NCBI GenBank assembly: GCA_934875375.1
Contig: CAKXHL010000003.1
Location: forward strand, 62,001-126,000
Origin: an uncultured bacterium
Lineage (GTDB): Bacteria > Bacillota > Clostridia > Oscillospirales > Ruminococcaceae
Direction of reading: 5' to 3'
Length of the DNA: 64,000 nt
The notes beneath the pieces were generated by a model. It did no database searches, was not told where the DNA came from, and saw only the letters and a program-made list of their open reading frames with translations. Position numbers and translations under genes: made by a program. Shown in pieces: positions 1 to 9,339 of the stretch (position 1 is the first letter of the stretch; the number at the start of each line of letters is the position of its first letter).

Positions 1-2514
1 CTTTTGTTCCACCATGGCAATATCCTTTTCGCAGGTTTTGCGCTCCTTTTCCAAACGAGCCAACTCTTTTTCCTTATCAACCAGCTCATCCAGTGGAATA
101 AAGATCCGGGCACTGTCGGTAATCACCTGCACCGCATCGGAGAAATCCTCCCCTTGCTGCGGCGCAACGCCGGATACTTTTACTTCAGAGGCCGACGCCA
201 ATCTCTCGATGAACATTGCGCCGGACTCAAACACGCCGGTATTAAGCGTTTTGACAAATACTCTTGCTTTTTTGGATGGCGGTACATTCATTTCCGCACG
301 GCGGTTTCGAATGGCCTTGATTGCACTCATGACCTTCTCAAAATCCTCTTCCTCCTGCTGGAAGCACAGATCCTCCCGGTACTGCGGCCAAGGAGCAACC
401 ATAATGCTTTCACAGTCATTGGGAATCGCCTGCCAAATTTCTTCGGTGATAAACGGCATAATCGGATGCAGAAGCTTTAAGCACTGGTTCATGACATAAA
501 TCAGCACCTGCTGGGCGCTTTTTGCTGATTCGCCGCCTGCCTGAATCCGGGATTTTGTCAATTCGATATACCAGTCGCACAGCACATCCCAAATAAAATC
601 GTACAGTTTCTGCACCGCAATACCCAATTCAAACCGCTCCAGATTCTCGGTAACCTCTTTGATCAGAGTGTTGAGTTTACTCAAAATCCACTTATCTTCG
701 GTTTGCAGTCGCTGCGGCAGTTCCGGTTTGTCAATTTCATCGGACAAATTCATGAGGATGAAACGGGTAGCATTCCAGATTTTATTTGCAAAATTCCGGC
801 TGGCCTTCACCTTTTCTTCCACAAAACGCATGTCGTTGCCCGGGCTGTTGCCGGTGGCTAAAGTAAAGCGCAGCGCATCGGCACCGTACTCATCGATTAC
901 TTTCAACGGGTCGATGCCGTTGCCCAAAGACTTGGACATTTTCCGTCCCTGCGCATCACGCACGATGCCATGGATAAACACCGTTTCAAACGGAGATTTG
1001 CCCATATTCTCCACGCCGGAGAAGATCATACGCGCCACCCAGAAGAAGATGATGTCATATCCGGTGACCAACGTACTAGTAGGATAGAAATATTTCAATT
1101 CCTCGGTCTGATTGGGCCAGCCCAGCGTAGAGAAAGGCCAAAGAGCAGAGGAGAACCAGGTATCCAGCGTATCCGGGTCTTGCTGCAGGTTTTTGCTGCC
1201 GCATTTTGGGCAGGTATGGGGCTCTTCTTTGGCTACAATCACCTCGCCGCAGTCCTGACAATACCAAGCTGGTATCCGGTGCCCCCACCATAACTGCCGG
1301 GAAATGCACCAGTCTTTGATATTTTCCATCCAGTGATAGTAAATTTTGCTGAACCGGTCCGGAACAAATTTCGTTTCCCCGCTGCGTACCGCTTCAATGG
1401 CGGGACCGGCCAGCGGTTCCATTTTCACAAACCACTGCTTGGACACCCGCGGTTCCACTGTGGTAGAACACCGATAGCAGGAACCCACATTATGCTTGTG
1501 ATCCTCTACTTTAACTAAGAAGCCTTCCGCTTCCAGATCCGCTACAATCTGCTTACGACATTCATAGCGACCCATTCCCCGGTATTTTCCGCCGTTTTCG
1601 TTAATGGTCGCATCGTCGTTCATCACGTTGATTACCGGCAGATTATGCCGTAGCCCTACCTCAAAGTCATTGGGGTCATGGGCGGGGGTGATTTTAACCA
1701 CACCGGTGCCAAAATCCATTTCTACATAGCTGTCTGCCACAATGGGAATCTCACGGCCCACCAGCGGCAGGATTACCGTTTTACCAACCAGCGCTTGATA
1801 CCGCTCGTCATCCGGGTGAACCGCCAGCGCCGTATCGCCCAACAGCGTCTCTGGGCGGGTGGTGGCGATTTCCAGATAGCCGCTACCATCAGACAAGGGA
1901 TAACGAATGTGCCAAAAATGGCCGTCGTGTTCTTCATATTCTACCTCCGCATCAGAGATAGAGGTCAAGCAATGGGGGCACCAGTTGATGATGCGCTCGC
2001 CGCGATAAATTAATCCTTTTTCATACAAGCGGATAAAAACTTCTTTTACCGCCTCAGAGCAGCCCTCGTCCAGCGTAAAACGTTCCCGCTCCCAATCGCA
2101 GGACGAACCCATTTTCTTTAACTGCTCAACAATTTTTCCGCCATAGGTCTTTTTCCATTCCCAGGCGCGCTCCAGAAAGCCCTCCCGGCCCAGATCGTCC
2201 TTGGTCACACCTTCTTTGCGCATTGCTTCTACAATTTTTGCCTCGGTCGCGATAGATGCGTGATCGGTGCCCGGCAGCCACAGCGCCTCATACCCCTGCA
2301 TCCGTTTAAAGCGGATAATGCTGTCCTGCAGCGTACAGTCCAGCGCATGACCCAAATGCAGCTGCCCGGTAATGTTGGGTGGCGGGATCACAATGGTATA
2401 GGGTTTTTTCTTAGGGTTCGGTTCTGCATGAAAATAGCGTTTTTCCAACCAAAACCGATAGGTCTTGTCCTCAACCTGTTTCGGGTCGTAGACCTTTTCC
2501 AGTTCTTTTTTCAT
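1..2514 (-). CDS. valS: Valine--tRNA ligase, 3' end cut by window edge
   Basis: Charges tRNA-Val with valine in the cytoplasm. 838 codons are present on the minus strand and the frame runs off the left edge, so about 40 C-terminal residues are missing. Class I signatures are clear: the HIGH-type motif is HLGH at residues 53-56 and KMSKS lies at about 525-529. The editing (CP1) domain and anticodon-binding domain lie between and after them, and the coiled-coil tRNA arm begins at the visible end (LARLEKERKT). The ATG at 2514 follows a GGAGG-type site. No T-box was seen in the short region upstream, which it shares with the divergent GntR operon. Confidence 0.97.
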   Translation of the reverse strand, partial: MKKELEKVYDPKQVEDKTYRFWLEKRYFHAEPNPKKKPYTIVIPPPNITGQLHLGHALDCTLQDSIIRFKRMQGYEALWLPGTDHASIATEAKIVEAMRKEGVTKDDLGREGFLERAWEWKKTYGGKIVEQLKKMGSSCDWERERFTLDEGCSEAVKEVFIRLYEKGLIYRGERIINWCPHCLTSISDAEVEYEEHDGHFWHIRYPLSDGSGYLEIATTRPETLLGDTALAVHPDDERYQALVGKTVILPLVGREIPIVADSYVEMDFGTGVVKITPAHDPNDFEVGLRHNLPVINVMNDDATINENGGKYRGMGRYECRKQIVADLEAEGFLVKVEDHKHNVGSCYRCSTTVEPRVSKQWFVKMEPLAGPAIEAVRSGETKFVPDRFSKIYYHWMENIKDWCISRQLWWGHRIPAWYCQDCGEVIVAKEEPHTCPKCGSKNLQQDPDTLDTWFSSALWPFSTLGWPNQTEELKYFYPTSTLVTGYDIIFFWVARMIFSGVENMGKSPFETVFIHGIVRDAQGRKMSKSLGNGIDPLKVIDEYGADALRFTLATGNSPGNDMRFVEEKVKASRNFANKIWNATRFILMNLSDEIDKPELPQRLQTEDKWILSKLNTLIKEVTENLERFELGIAVQKLYDFIWDVLCDWYIELTKSRIQAGGESAKSAQQVLIYVMNQCLKLLHPIMPFITEEIWQAIPNDCESIMVAPWPQYREDLCFQQEEEDFEKVMSAIKAIRNRRAEMNVPPSKKARVFVKTLNTGVFESGAMFIERLASASEVKVSGVAPQQGEDFSDAVQVITDSARIFIPLDELVDKEKELARLEKERKTCEKDIAMVEQK

Positions 2515-2642
2515 TTTCTCCTCCTTCTGCTCTGTTTCAGCCATGTAGGGGCTTAGTCCAGTGCTTCTCATTCCCCATGTATTTGGGCTTAATGGTTATT
2601 ATAGTAGAAAATATAAAGAAAAGCAACGAAAAACATTTCTTA

Positions 2643-2682
2643 TTGACAGCCGTATATATCTGTATATAATATTTATATACAG
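2643..2682 (+). promoter_or_regulatory. Promoter with palindromic operator of the GntR-ABC operon
   Basis: TTGACA (2643-2648) and TATAAT (2665-2670) are 16 bases apart. A perfect inverted repeat, CTGTATATA (2660-2668) and TATATACAG (2674-2682) around a 5-base centre, covers the -10 box. Such a palindrome directly before a YtrA-type GntR gene is the expected autoregulatory operator. The boxes are seen; binding is inferred. Confidence 0.8.
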
Positions 2683-2713
2683 TATAAACACACAAAGAAA
2701 GGAGGCAGCCTGA

Positions 2714-3091
2714 TTGGAGTTCTATATCAGCAATTCCAGCGACAAGCCAATCTATGAGCAAATCATGATGCAAATCAAAAGCCAAATCCTGTCTGGAGCG
2801 CTCAAAGAGGGCGATGCGCTGCCTTCCATCCGCGTACTCGCCCGGGAATTGCGTATCAGCGTTATTACAACAAAGCGAGCCTACGACGAACTGGAACATG
2901 CAGGGCTGCTTCATTCGGTAGCAGGAAAGGGTACTTTTGTGGCTGCCGCTGATCCGCAGCTTCTACGGGAAGAAAAAATGCGGCAATTGGAGGATTTGCT
3001 TCAAAAAGCTGTAAATTTGTCCCAAGAACATGGTATCTCTCTGGAAGAGCTGACCCAAATTCTAACACTTATCTATCAGGAGGAACGGTAA
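2714..3091 (+). CDS. GntR family regulator, YtrA subfamily
   Basis: DNA-binding repressor of 125 residues with an N-terminal winged helix (about residues 9-75; motif GDALPSIRVLARELRIS) and a short C-terminal helix of about 45 residues. This is the length typical of the YtrA subfamily, which lacks a large effector domain. The start is TTG, 8 bases after GGAGG; no better ATG exists. It is the first gene of a three-gene unit with an ABC ATPase (its ATG abuts this stop codon) and a permease. YtrA-type regulators usually repress their own ABC operon, and the palindrome over the -10 box fits this. The inducer is unknown; in relatives it is often a cell-envelope antibiotic. Confidence 0.93.
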   Translation: MEFYISNSSDKPIYEQIMMQIKSQILSGALKEGDALPSIRVLARELRISVITTKRAYDELEHAGLLHSVAGKGTFVAAADPQLLREEKMRQLEDLLQKAVNLSQEHGISLEELTQILTLIYQEER

Positions 3092-3940
3092 ATGGATACC
3101 ATTTTACAAGTCAAAGGCCTGTGCAAAAAATACGAAGACTTTGCGCTGGACCATGTTTCCTTTACACTGCCCCGAGGCTGTATTATGGGTTTTATTGGGG
3201 AAAACGGTGCCGGAAAATCCACTACGATGAAAGCGATTTTAAACCTGATCCGCCGCGATGAAGGAGATATTCAGATTTTTGGGAAAGACAACATCCAAAA
3301 CGAGCTGGAAGTGAAAGAGAAAATCGGAGTGGTTTTTGACACAATGAACCTGCCGGAAATGCTCTGGGCACAGGATGTGGGAAAAATGATGCGTTCTCTG
3401 TACCGGCAGTGGGACCCGGCAAAATATGCACAGTATCTGGAACAGTTTGAATTGCCGGCCAAAAAAACAATCAAGGATTTTTCCCGCGGTATGAAAATGA
3501 AACTCGCCATCGCGGTAGCGCTTTCTCACAATGCTCAGCTGCTGTTGCTCGACGAAGCAACCAGCGGATTAGACCCCATCGTCCGGGACGAGATATTGGA
3601 CATTCTGCTGGACTTTATCCAGAACGATTCCCGCGGCGTGCTGTTTTCTTCCCATATTACCAGCGACTTGGAAAAAATCGCCGACTATGTGACATTTATT
3701 CATAAAGGAAGAATTTTCTTTTCCGACCCCAAGGACCAGTTGTTGGAACAATACGGTATTCTCAAATGTACCGAGAAAGAACTCGCCGCACTAGATCGTA
3801 AGGTAATCAAAGGCGTTCGCCGGCATCAGTTCGGTGTGGAAGCTTTGGTAGAAAAGCAACGGATATCCAGCGGATATCCCGTCGACAAAGCAAGTATCGA
3901 AGACATTATGCTGTTTATTGCAAGGGGGGAGCGCCAATGA
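3092..3940 (+). CDS. ABC transporter ATP-binding protein
   Basis: Nucleotide-binding subunit of an export-type ABC transporter, 282 residues. Walker A is GENGAGKST (about residues 36-44), the signature region is FSRGMKMKLAIA and Walker B is LLLLDEATSGLDP. The canonical LSGGQ is replaced by FSRGM, which is normal for the YtrB/CcmA-like group. It follows the regulator with no gap and overlaps the permease start by 4 bases (ATGA), so translation is probably coupled. Substrate unknown; the YtrA-linked context suggests response to envelope stress or export of a peptide-like molecule. Confidence 0.93.
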   Translation: MDTILQVKGLCKKYEDFALDHVSFTLPRGCIMGFIGENGAGKSTTMKAILNLIRRDEGDIQIFGKDNIQNELEVKEKIGVVFDTMNLPEMLWAQDVGKMMRSLYRQWDPAKYAQYLEQFELPAKKTIKDFSRGMKMKLAIAVALSHNAQLLLLDEATSGLDPIVRDEILDILLDFIQNDSRGVLFSSHITSDLEKIADYVTFIHKGRIFFSDPKDQLLEQYGILKCTEKELAALDRKVIKGVRRHQFGVEALVEKQRISSGYPVDKASIEDIMLFIARGERQ

Positions 3941-4572
3941 AAGGTTTACTGCTGAAAGATTTCTGCCTTTTAAAAAAGCAGATGAAACTGATGGTCGTCT
4001 TTGTGATCTTCTATGCTATCTGTGCCGTCGCCGCAAAAATACCTTCTATGATGGGTACCATGGTAATTCTTTTGAGTATTATGATGCCGATTACTTCTAT
4101 GTCCTACGATGAAGCCGGGCAGTGGTACCGCTATGCTTTTTCTCTGCCGATCCCTCGCCGGACACTGGTATTAAGTAAATATGTTCTGGGGTTTTTGGTT
4201 GCATTGGGAGGTCTCGTGGTCTCCGCAATCGGCAATCTCGTCGTTTTATCCCTGACCAACTGGGAAAATTCACTGGAATCCTGGCTGATCATCGTTGGCT
4301 TTTTGGAAATCGGCATGATTTTTCTTTCGATCATTATCCCGGTACTATTCCAATTCGGTGTAGAGAAAGGCCGTTTTTTAGTCGTTGTGATAGCGGTCGT
4401 TCCCTCTCTATTAATTGCCATGCTGGGCAGCCTGTTGAAGACCTCCGGTGTCCCCATGCCCAGTGCAGAGGTTTTGCAGGCAATTCTATACTCTTCCCCG
4501 CTGTTTACTTTCGCCGTCTTCCTGATTTCTTTCCGTATATCGGTGAGAATCTGCCAGAAAAAAGAATATTAA
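3937..4572 (+). CDS. ABC-2 type transporter permease
   Basis: Integral membrane partner of the preceding ATPase, 211 residues with about six hydrophobic segments (for example residues 17-33, 70-90, 105-125, 133-155, 180-200). It has the ABC-2 permease pattern MKGLLLKDFCLLKKQ at the N terminus followed by a conserved GQWYRYAFSLPIPR segment. It is the last gene of the GntR-ABC unit and its start overlaps the ATPase stop. Substrate unknown. Confidence 0.88.
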   Translation: MKGLLLKDFCLLKKQMKLMVVFVIFYAICAVAAKIPSMMGTMVILLSIMMPITSMSYDEAGQWYRYAFSLPIPRRTLVLSKYVLGFLVALGGLVVSAIGNLVVLSLTNWENSLESWLIIVGFLEIGMIFLSIIIPVLFQFGVEKGRFLVVVIAVVPSLLIAMLGSLLKTSGVPMPSAEVLQAILYSSPLFTFAVFLISFRISVRICQKKEY

Positions 4573-4791
4573 AATATAGTATTTTCTTTTGTATTTTTCT
4601 CTGAGGCAAAACTTCATGGGTTTGGAGCACACCGCGGTGATACGCAACATTGATACCGCATAAAATTTTTCGCATATAGTCCGACCCATATGCTAAAATT
4701 TTATGGCAGTATGTCTTTGGCGTACAGCGCTGTCTTTTGAAAAAATCCTTTATATCAATTCGGGATAACAAATCCGAAGAATCCCTCGATG

Positions 4792-4827
4792 AAAAAATCC
4801 GCTGGCAACATTTCAGCGGATTTTTTT
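4792..4827. terminator. Bidirectional intrinsic terminator
   Basis: A 13-base-pair stem (AAAAAATCCGCTG with its complement) with a 9-base loop and T runs on both sides. It lies between the convergent ABC operon and the AI-2E gene, whose stop codon overlaps its end. The preceding 4573-4791 holds no other feature I can see. Confidence 0.85.
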
Positions 4828-6071
4828 CATACATTTTTATTTTTTCGTCTTGGTTTTTCTTCCCCTTTGGGGGAACCTTCCTGCCGGGAATCATTGTCTG
4901 CCGCCTCTTCCATCTTTTCTTTCGGCGCCGGCAGATTTCTTTTCTTTAACCGATCCCGCACCAACTGGCGGAATAACGAATAAATCACGGAACAAATCGG
5001 CACGCTCAGCAAAATTCCCATCACACCCCAAAGGCTGCCGCCGATGGTCACCGCCACCAGCACCCACAAGCCGGGAAGCCCTACGGATTTTCCAACCACA
5101 CGTGGGTATATTAGATTTCCTTCTAACTGCTGGAGCACTACAATATAAATTAAAAACCAAACTGCCTGCATTGGGTCGGCCATCAAAATTAAAAACGCGC
5201 CGATTCCCGCCCCGATAAATGCCCCAAACATGGGGATTAGGGCCGTCACACCAATAACGACTGAAATCATCATTGCATACGGCATGGAGAAAATCGACAT
5301 GCCAATAAAGCACAAAAGGCCGAGAATTACCGCTTCCGTACACTGGCCTGAAACAAATTTGGAAAAAATGCGGTTGGACAACTGCCCGACTGATAAGAGT
5401 TTTTCCACCCAATAAGAAGGCAAAAAAGCTAACATTGCATTTTTCAGCTGCATCCCCAACTGTTCTTTCTGCAGCAACAGATAAATGGAGAATACCGTAG
5501 CCAGTACCAGGTTCATCACACCGCCTACAATGGACGAAGTAATCCCCACTGTTGTATTAAACACAGCCGAGCCGCCGTTTTTAATGGAATCTGTCACAAT
5601 ATTGACGACTTTGTTCCAATCAATATTGATGTTCCGGAAAACATCCACGGGTATCTGCAACGAAGCCAGCCAACTCTGTGCCCATGCAAAGAACTGTTCC
5701 AGCTGACCCGGAAGCTGTGCCGCGATCATCCTGCCAGTGCGGGCAATTTCCGGCACAATCATAAATAACAGAATAAAAATAAGCCCTATCAGCAGCCCAA
5801 TGGTCAAAATCACACAGACCACTCTTCGGCTGCGGTTCCACCATGCATAATTTTTTCGGTTCAGCGGCGCAAACAGCTTTTCCTCTACCATACGCAACAG
5901 AACATTCATAATAAAAGCCATCGCCCCACCCATGATAAACGGTTTAAGGAGTGCTAGACCTTTTTGCAGCACACCAAACACAATGTCCAGGTGCATGGCA
6001 CCTACCAACAGCAGAACAGCAAACGTAATAATCCAAAGGATTTTTTTCACATTGCTTTTGTTTAATTCCAT
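4827..6071 (-). CDS. AI-2E family transporter (putative permease)
   Basis: Integral membrane protein of 414 residues with the PF01594 layout: two N-terminal membrane segments, a cytoplasmic insert, and a C-terminal bundle containing the conserved block QQLEGNLIYPRVVGKSVGLP. The charged C-terminal tail (KEKMEEAADND onward) is low complexity. Family members include the autoinducer-2 exporter TqsA and sodium-proton antiporters, so the substrate cannot be named. ATG at 6071 follows GGAGGAC. It lies 75 bases after carB on the same strand and may be the distal cistron of the pyr operon. Confidence 0.88.
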   Translation of the reverse strand: MELNKSNVKKILWIITFAVLLLVGAMHLDIVFGVLQKGLALLKPFIMGGAMAFIMNVLLRMVEEKLFAPLNRKNYAWWNRSRRVVCVILTIGLLIGLIFILLFMIVPEIARTGRMIAAQLPGQLEQFFAWAQSWLASLQIPVDVFRNINIDWNKVVNIVTDSIKNGGSAVFNTTVGITSSIVGGVMNLVLATVFSIYLLLQKEQLGMQLKNAMLAFLPSYWVEKLLSVGQLSNRIFSKFVSGQCTEAVILGLLCFIGMSIFSMPYAMMISVVIGVTALIPMFGAFIGAGIGAFLILMADPMQAVWFLIYIVVLQQLEGNLIYPRVVGKSVGLPGLWVLVAVTIGGSLWGVMGILLSVPICSVIYSLFRQLVRDRLKKRNLPAPKEKMEEAADNDSRQEGSPKGEEKPRRKNKNV

Positions 6072-6107
6072 TCTGTCCTCCTTCGAGCGTTTCAGGATAA
6101 AACTACA

Positions 6108-6136
6108 CAGGGAAAGACACTGCGTGCCTTTCCCTG
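6108..6136 (-). terminator. Hairpin between carB and the AI-2E gene
   Basis: CAGGGAAAG pairs with CTTTCCCTG around an 11-base loop; only a short, interrupted T run follows on the minus strand. It could be a weak terminator or a processing or stabilising hairpin after carB. Confidence 0.4.
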
Positions 6137-6146
6137 CCCTTGATGA

Positions 6147-9100
6147 CTATATCTTTGTGATATCCACGACTTCGATATCATCCACTTTTTCTCCCAGGCT
6201 CAGACAGTCTGCCAACACCCGAGCCGTATCAATCGCCGTAATGCAGGGAATAGAACGCTCCACTACCTTACGGCGAATTTTTACGCTGTCCCGGTGAGGA
6301 TCGCGCCCTTTCTGAGAAATAGAAATCACATAATCCACCTTGCCGCTTTCAATCAAATCCTCAATATTGGGATGCGGTTCGTGCATTTTGCGCACCGCGT
6401 TGGTTGAAATCATATTCTTGTTTAAACGCAGCGCAGTGCCTCCGGTAGCATACAACGTAAAGCCCATAGACGCAAATTTGTCTGCAATCGGCACAATATC
6501 GTGCTTGTCCGCGTCGCGTACCGTCAACAGAACGCCGCCTTCCCGCTTCATTTTGTATCCAGCTGCGACCAACCCTTTATAAATAGCTTCCGGCAGCGTT
6601 TTCGCCACGCCCAGCACTTCGCCGGTAGATTTCATTTCCGGGCCCAGCTGGGTATCCACATCCCGCAGTTTCTGGAAGCTGAATACCGGCACCTTAACAC
6701 AGACATAATCGCTTTCCGGATAAAGTCCGGTTCCATAGCCCATATCCCGCAGTTTTTCACCCAGCATGCAGTGAGTCGCCAAATCTACCATTGGCACACC
6801 GGTCACCTTGCTGATATAAGGCACCGTTCGGGAAGAACGGGGATTTACCTCGATGATATAGACCTCATCATTATAAATCACATACTGAATATTCATCAGC
6901 CCAACGATCTTCAACTCTTTTGCCAGACGGGCGGTATAGTCTACAATCGTGTCCTTAATCCGTTTGGAAAGATTCTGGGGCGGATACACCGAGATAGAAT
7001 CGCCGGAATGAATACCGGCCCGCTCAATATGTTCCATAATCCCGGGGATCAGATAATCTTCACCGTCGCAGATGGCATCCACCTCTGTCTCGATACCCAT
7101 CATGTATTTGTCGATCAGCACTGGATTCTCCAATTCGTGAGAAGTGATGATCGTCATATATTCCTGTACGTCTTTTTCCCCATAGGCAATGATCATATTC
7201 TGGCCGCCTAATACATAAGAAGGACGCAATAGTACCGGATAGCCAATCCTGGCCGCTGCTTCCAGCGCCTCTTCGGTAGTAAATACCGTTTCTCCCACCG
7301 GCCGCGGAATACCGCAGCGCTCCAGCAGCGCGTCGAACCGCTCTCGATCCTCCGCCTCGTCAATGGCGTCGGCCGAAGTACCCAGAATCCGGACATCCAT
7401 ATCCTTGAGGAATTTGGTCAGCTTAATGGCCGTCTGGCCGCCGAACTGAACCACAACGCCCCAGGGCTTTTCGGTCTCAATCAAAGCCTGAACATATTCC
7501 GGATTCAGAGGGTCGAAATACAACCGGTCACCAGTGTCAAAGTCGGTGGAAACGGTTTCCGGGTTGTTGTTGGCAATCACCGCTTCCATACCCTTTTCCT
7601 TCAAAGCCCAAGCGCAGTGAACACAACAGTAGTCGAATTCAATACCCTGTCCGATCCGGATAGGGCCTGATCCGAATACGATCACTTTCTTTTTGCCGCT
7701 GTCCCGGCTGGCGATGTATTCCGCCGCCTCGTTGTCCCCGCCGAAATTGGCGTAAAAATACGGGGTTTCCGCCGTAAATTCCGCCGCGCAGGTATCAACC
7801 ATTGAATAACCCGCCAGCATCGGTTTTTGAATTTCTTTTCCGGTCAGGCGGCGGATGGTCTTATCCAAAAATCCCATCTTCTTCGCCACGGCATAGGTTT
7901 CTTCCGTGTCGTCCCCGCCGGCCAGACGCAGTTCCATATCCGCCAGCTTTTGAAATTTCGCCAAAAACCACTTGTCGATCTTGGTGATATCAAAAATTAC
8001 ATCCCAAGAAACCTGACGTTTCAGCGCCTCATATACCACGAAAATTCGGTGGTCGTCCGCATGATGCAGCAAATTCACAATCTCTTCGTCGGATTTTGCT
8101 TCCAACTCGGGCAGAGTCAGTGTTTCCAACCCCAGTTCGATGGAGATGGCGGCTTTCATCATGGCCAGCTCAAAGCTCTGACCAATCGCCATAACCTCGC
8201 CGGTCGCTTTCATCTGAGTACCCAGCGCTTTGTCTGCGTATACAAATTTATCAAACGGCCAGCGCGGGAACTTGACTACGCAGTAATCCAGTGCCGGCTC
8301 GAAGCAGGCGCAGGTTTTTCCAGTCACCGCGTTGGGAATCTCGTCCAAACAGTAACCGATGGCGATTTTTGCCGCTACTTTGGCGATGGGGTAACCGGTG
8401 GCCTTGGATGCCAACGCCGAAGAACGGGACACCCGGGGATTTACTTCGATCACCGCATACTCAAAGCTGTTCGGATACAACGCAAACTGTACGTTGCAGC
8501 CGCCTTCGATCTTCAATTCTGTGATAATATTCAGTGCCGCGGAACGCAGCATCTGGTATTCCCGATCAGTCAGCGTCTGGGATGGGGCGACTACTACCGA
8601 GTCGCCGGTATGGATTCCCACCGGATCCACATTTTCCATATTGCAGACGGTGATTACATTGCCTTTGCTGTCCCGCACTACTTCGTATTCGATTTCTTTC
8701 CACCCGGCAATACACTTTTCAATTAACACCTGAGTGATTGGGGACAGGCGCAGACCATTAGATCCGATCTCCTGTAACTCGGCCTTGCTGTAAGCAATAC
8801 CGCCGCCAGTACCGCCCAGCGTAAAAGCTGGACGAACAATAACCGGATAACCGATTTCTTCGGCAAATGCCAGCGCATCATCAATATGCTCCACTACTTT
8901 AGACGGAATACAGGGTTCGCCGATGGCCAGCATAGTGTCCTTAAATGCCTGCCGGTCCTCTGCCTTTTTGATTGTCTCCGGATTCGCACCTAAAAGCTTG
9001 ACTCCATGCTTCTCCAAAAAACCCTCTTCTGCCAATTCCATGGCCAGGTTGAGTCCAGTTTGTCCGCCTAAAGTAGGCAAAATGGAATCCGGCTTTTCCT

Positions 9101-9338
9101 GGAGAATGATTTTTTTCACAATTTCCGGCACCAGCGGTTCAATATAAATTTTATCCGCCATAGCCTTGTCCGTCATAATGGTGGCCGGGTTGGAGTTGAT
9201 CAGAACAACCTCCAGCCCCTCTTCCTTTAAGGCGCGGCAAGCCTGGGTACCCGCATAGTCAAACTCTGCCGCCTGTCCGATCACGATGGGGCCGGAACCG
9301 ATCACCAAGACTTTTTTGATATCGCTGCGTTTTGGCAT
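6147..9338 (-). CDS. carB: Carbamoyl-phosphate synthase large chain
   Basis: Makes carbamoyl phosphate from ammonia (channelled from CarA), bicarbonate and two ATP, feeding pyrimidine and arginine synthesis. At 1063 residues it is full length. Two homologous ATP-grasp halves are visible (each with GSGPI.IGQ...EFDY, at the N terminus and near residue 556), with metal-binding EVNPR(V/S)SRS/T blocks, and a C-terminal MGS-like allosteric domain (YATGGTALRL), the usual site for UMP inhibition and ornithine activation. Start ATG at 9338, one base after the carA stop, so the two subunits are translationally coupled. Last core gene of the pyr operon. Confidence 0.98.
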   Translation of the reverse strand: MPKRSDIKKVLVIGSGPIVIGQAAEFDYAGTQACRALKEEGLEVVLINSNPATIMTDKAMADKIYIEPLVPEIVKKIILQEKPDSILPTLGGQTGLNLAMELAEEGFLEKHGVKLLGANPETIKKAEDRQAFKDTMLAIGEPCIPSKVVEHIDDALAFAEEIGYPVIVRPAFTLGGTGGGIAYSKAELQEIGSNGLRLSPITQVLIEKCIAGWKEIEYEVVRDSKGNVITVCNMENVDPVGIHTGDSVVVAPSQTLTDREYQMLRSAALNIITELKIEGGCNVQFALYPNSFEYAVIEVNPRVSRSSALASKATGYPIAKVAAKIAIGYCLDEIPNAVTGKTCACFEPALDYCVVKFPRWPFDKFVYADKALGTQMKATGEVMAIGQSFELAMMKAAISIELGLETLTLPELEAKSDEEIVNLLHHADDHRIFVVYEALKRQVSWDVIFDITKIDKWFLAKFQKLADMELRLAGGDDTEETYAVAKKMGFLDKTIRRLTGKEIQKPMLAGYSMVDTCAAEFTAETPYFYANFGGDNEAAEYIASRDSGKKKVIVFGSGPIRIGQGIEFDYCCVHCAWALKEKGMEAVIANNNPETVSTDFDTGDRLYFDPLNPEYVQALIETEKPWGVVVQFGGQTAIKLTKFLKDMDVRILGTSADAIDEAEDRERFDALLERCGIPRPVGETVFTTEEALEAAARIGYPVLLRPSYVLGGQNMIIAYGEKDVQEYMTIITSHELENPVLIDKYMMGIETEVDAICDGEDYLIPGIMEHIERAGIHSGDSISVYPPQNLSKRIKDTIVDYTARLAKELKIVGLMNIQYVIYNDEVYIIEVNPRSSRTVPYISKVTGVPMVDLATHCMLGEKLRDMGYGTGLYPESDYVCVKVPVFSFQKLRDVDTQLGPEMKSTGEVLGVAKTLPEAIYKGLVAAGYKMKREGGVLLTVRDADKHDIVPIADKFASMGFTLYATGGTALRLNKNMISTNAVRKMHEPHPNIEDLIESGKVDYVISISQKGRDPHRDSVKIRRKVVERSIPCITAIDTARVLADCLSLGEKVDDIEVVDITKI

Positions 9339-9339
9339 C

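Noticed and set aside
2515..2640. T-box leader for valS
   Set aside because: No GGTGG-type T-box sequence or terminator is found in the short AT-rich space before valS.
7827..8726. Long open frames on the plus strand opposite carB
   Set aside because: They mirror the codon pattern of carB, lack ribosome sites and recognisable domains.
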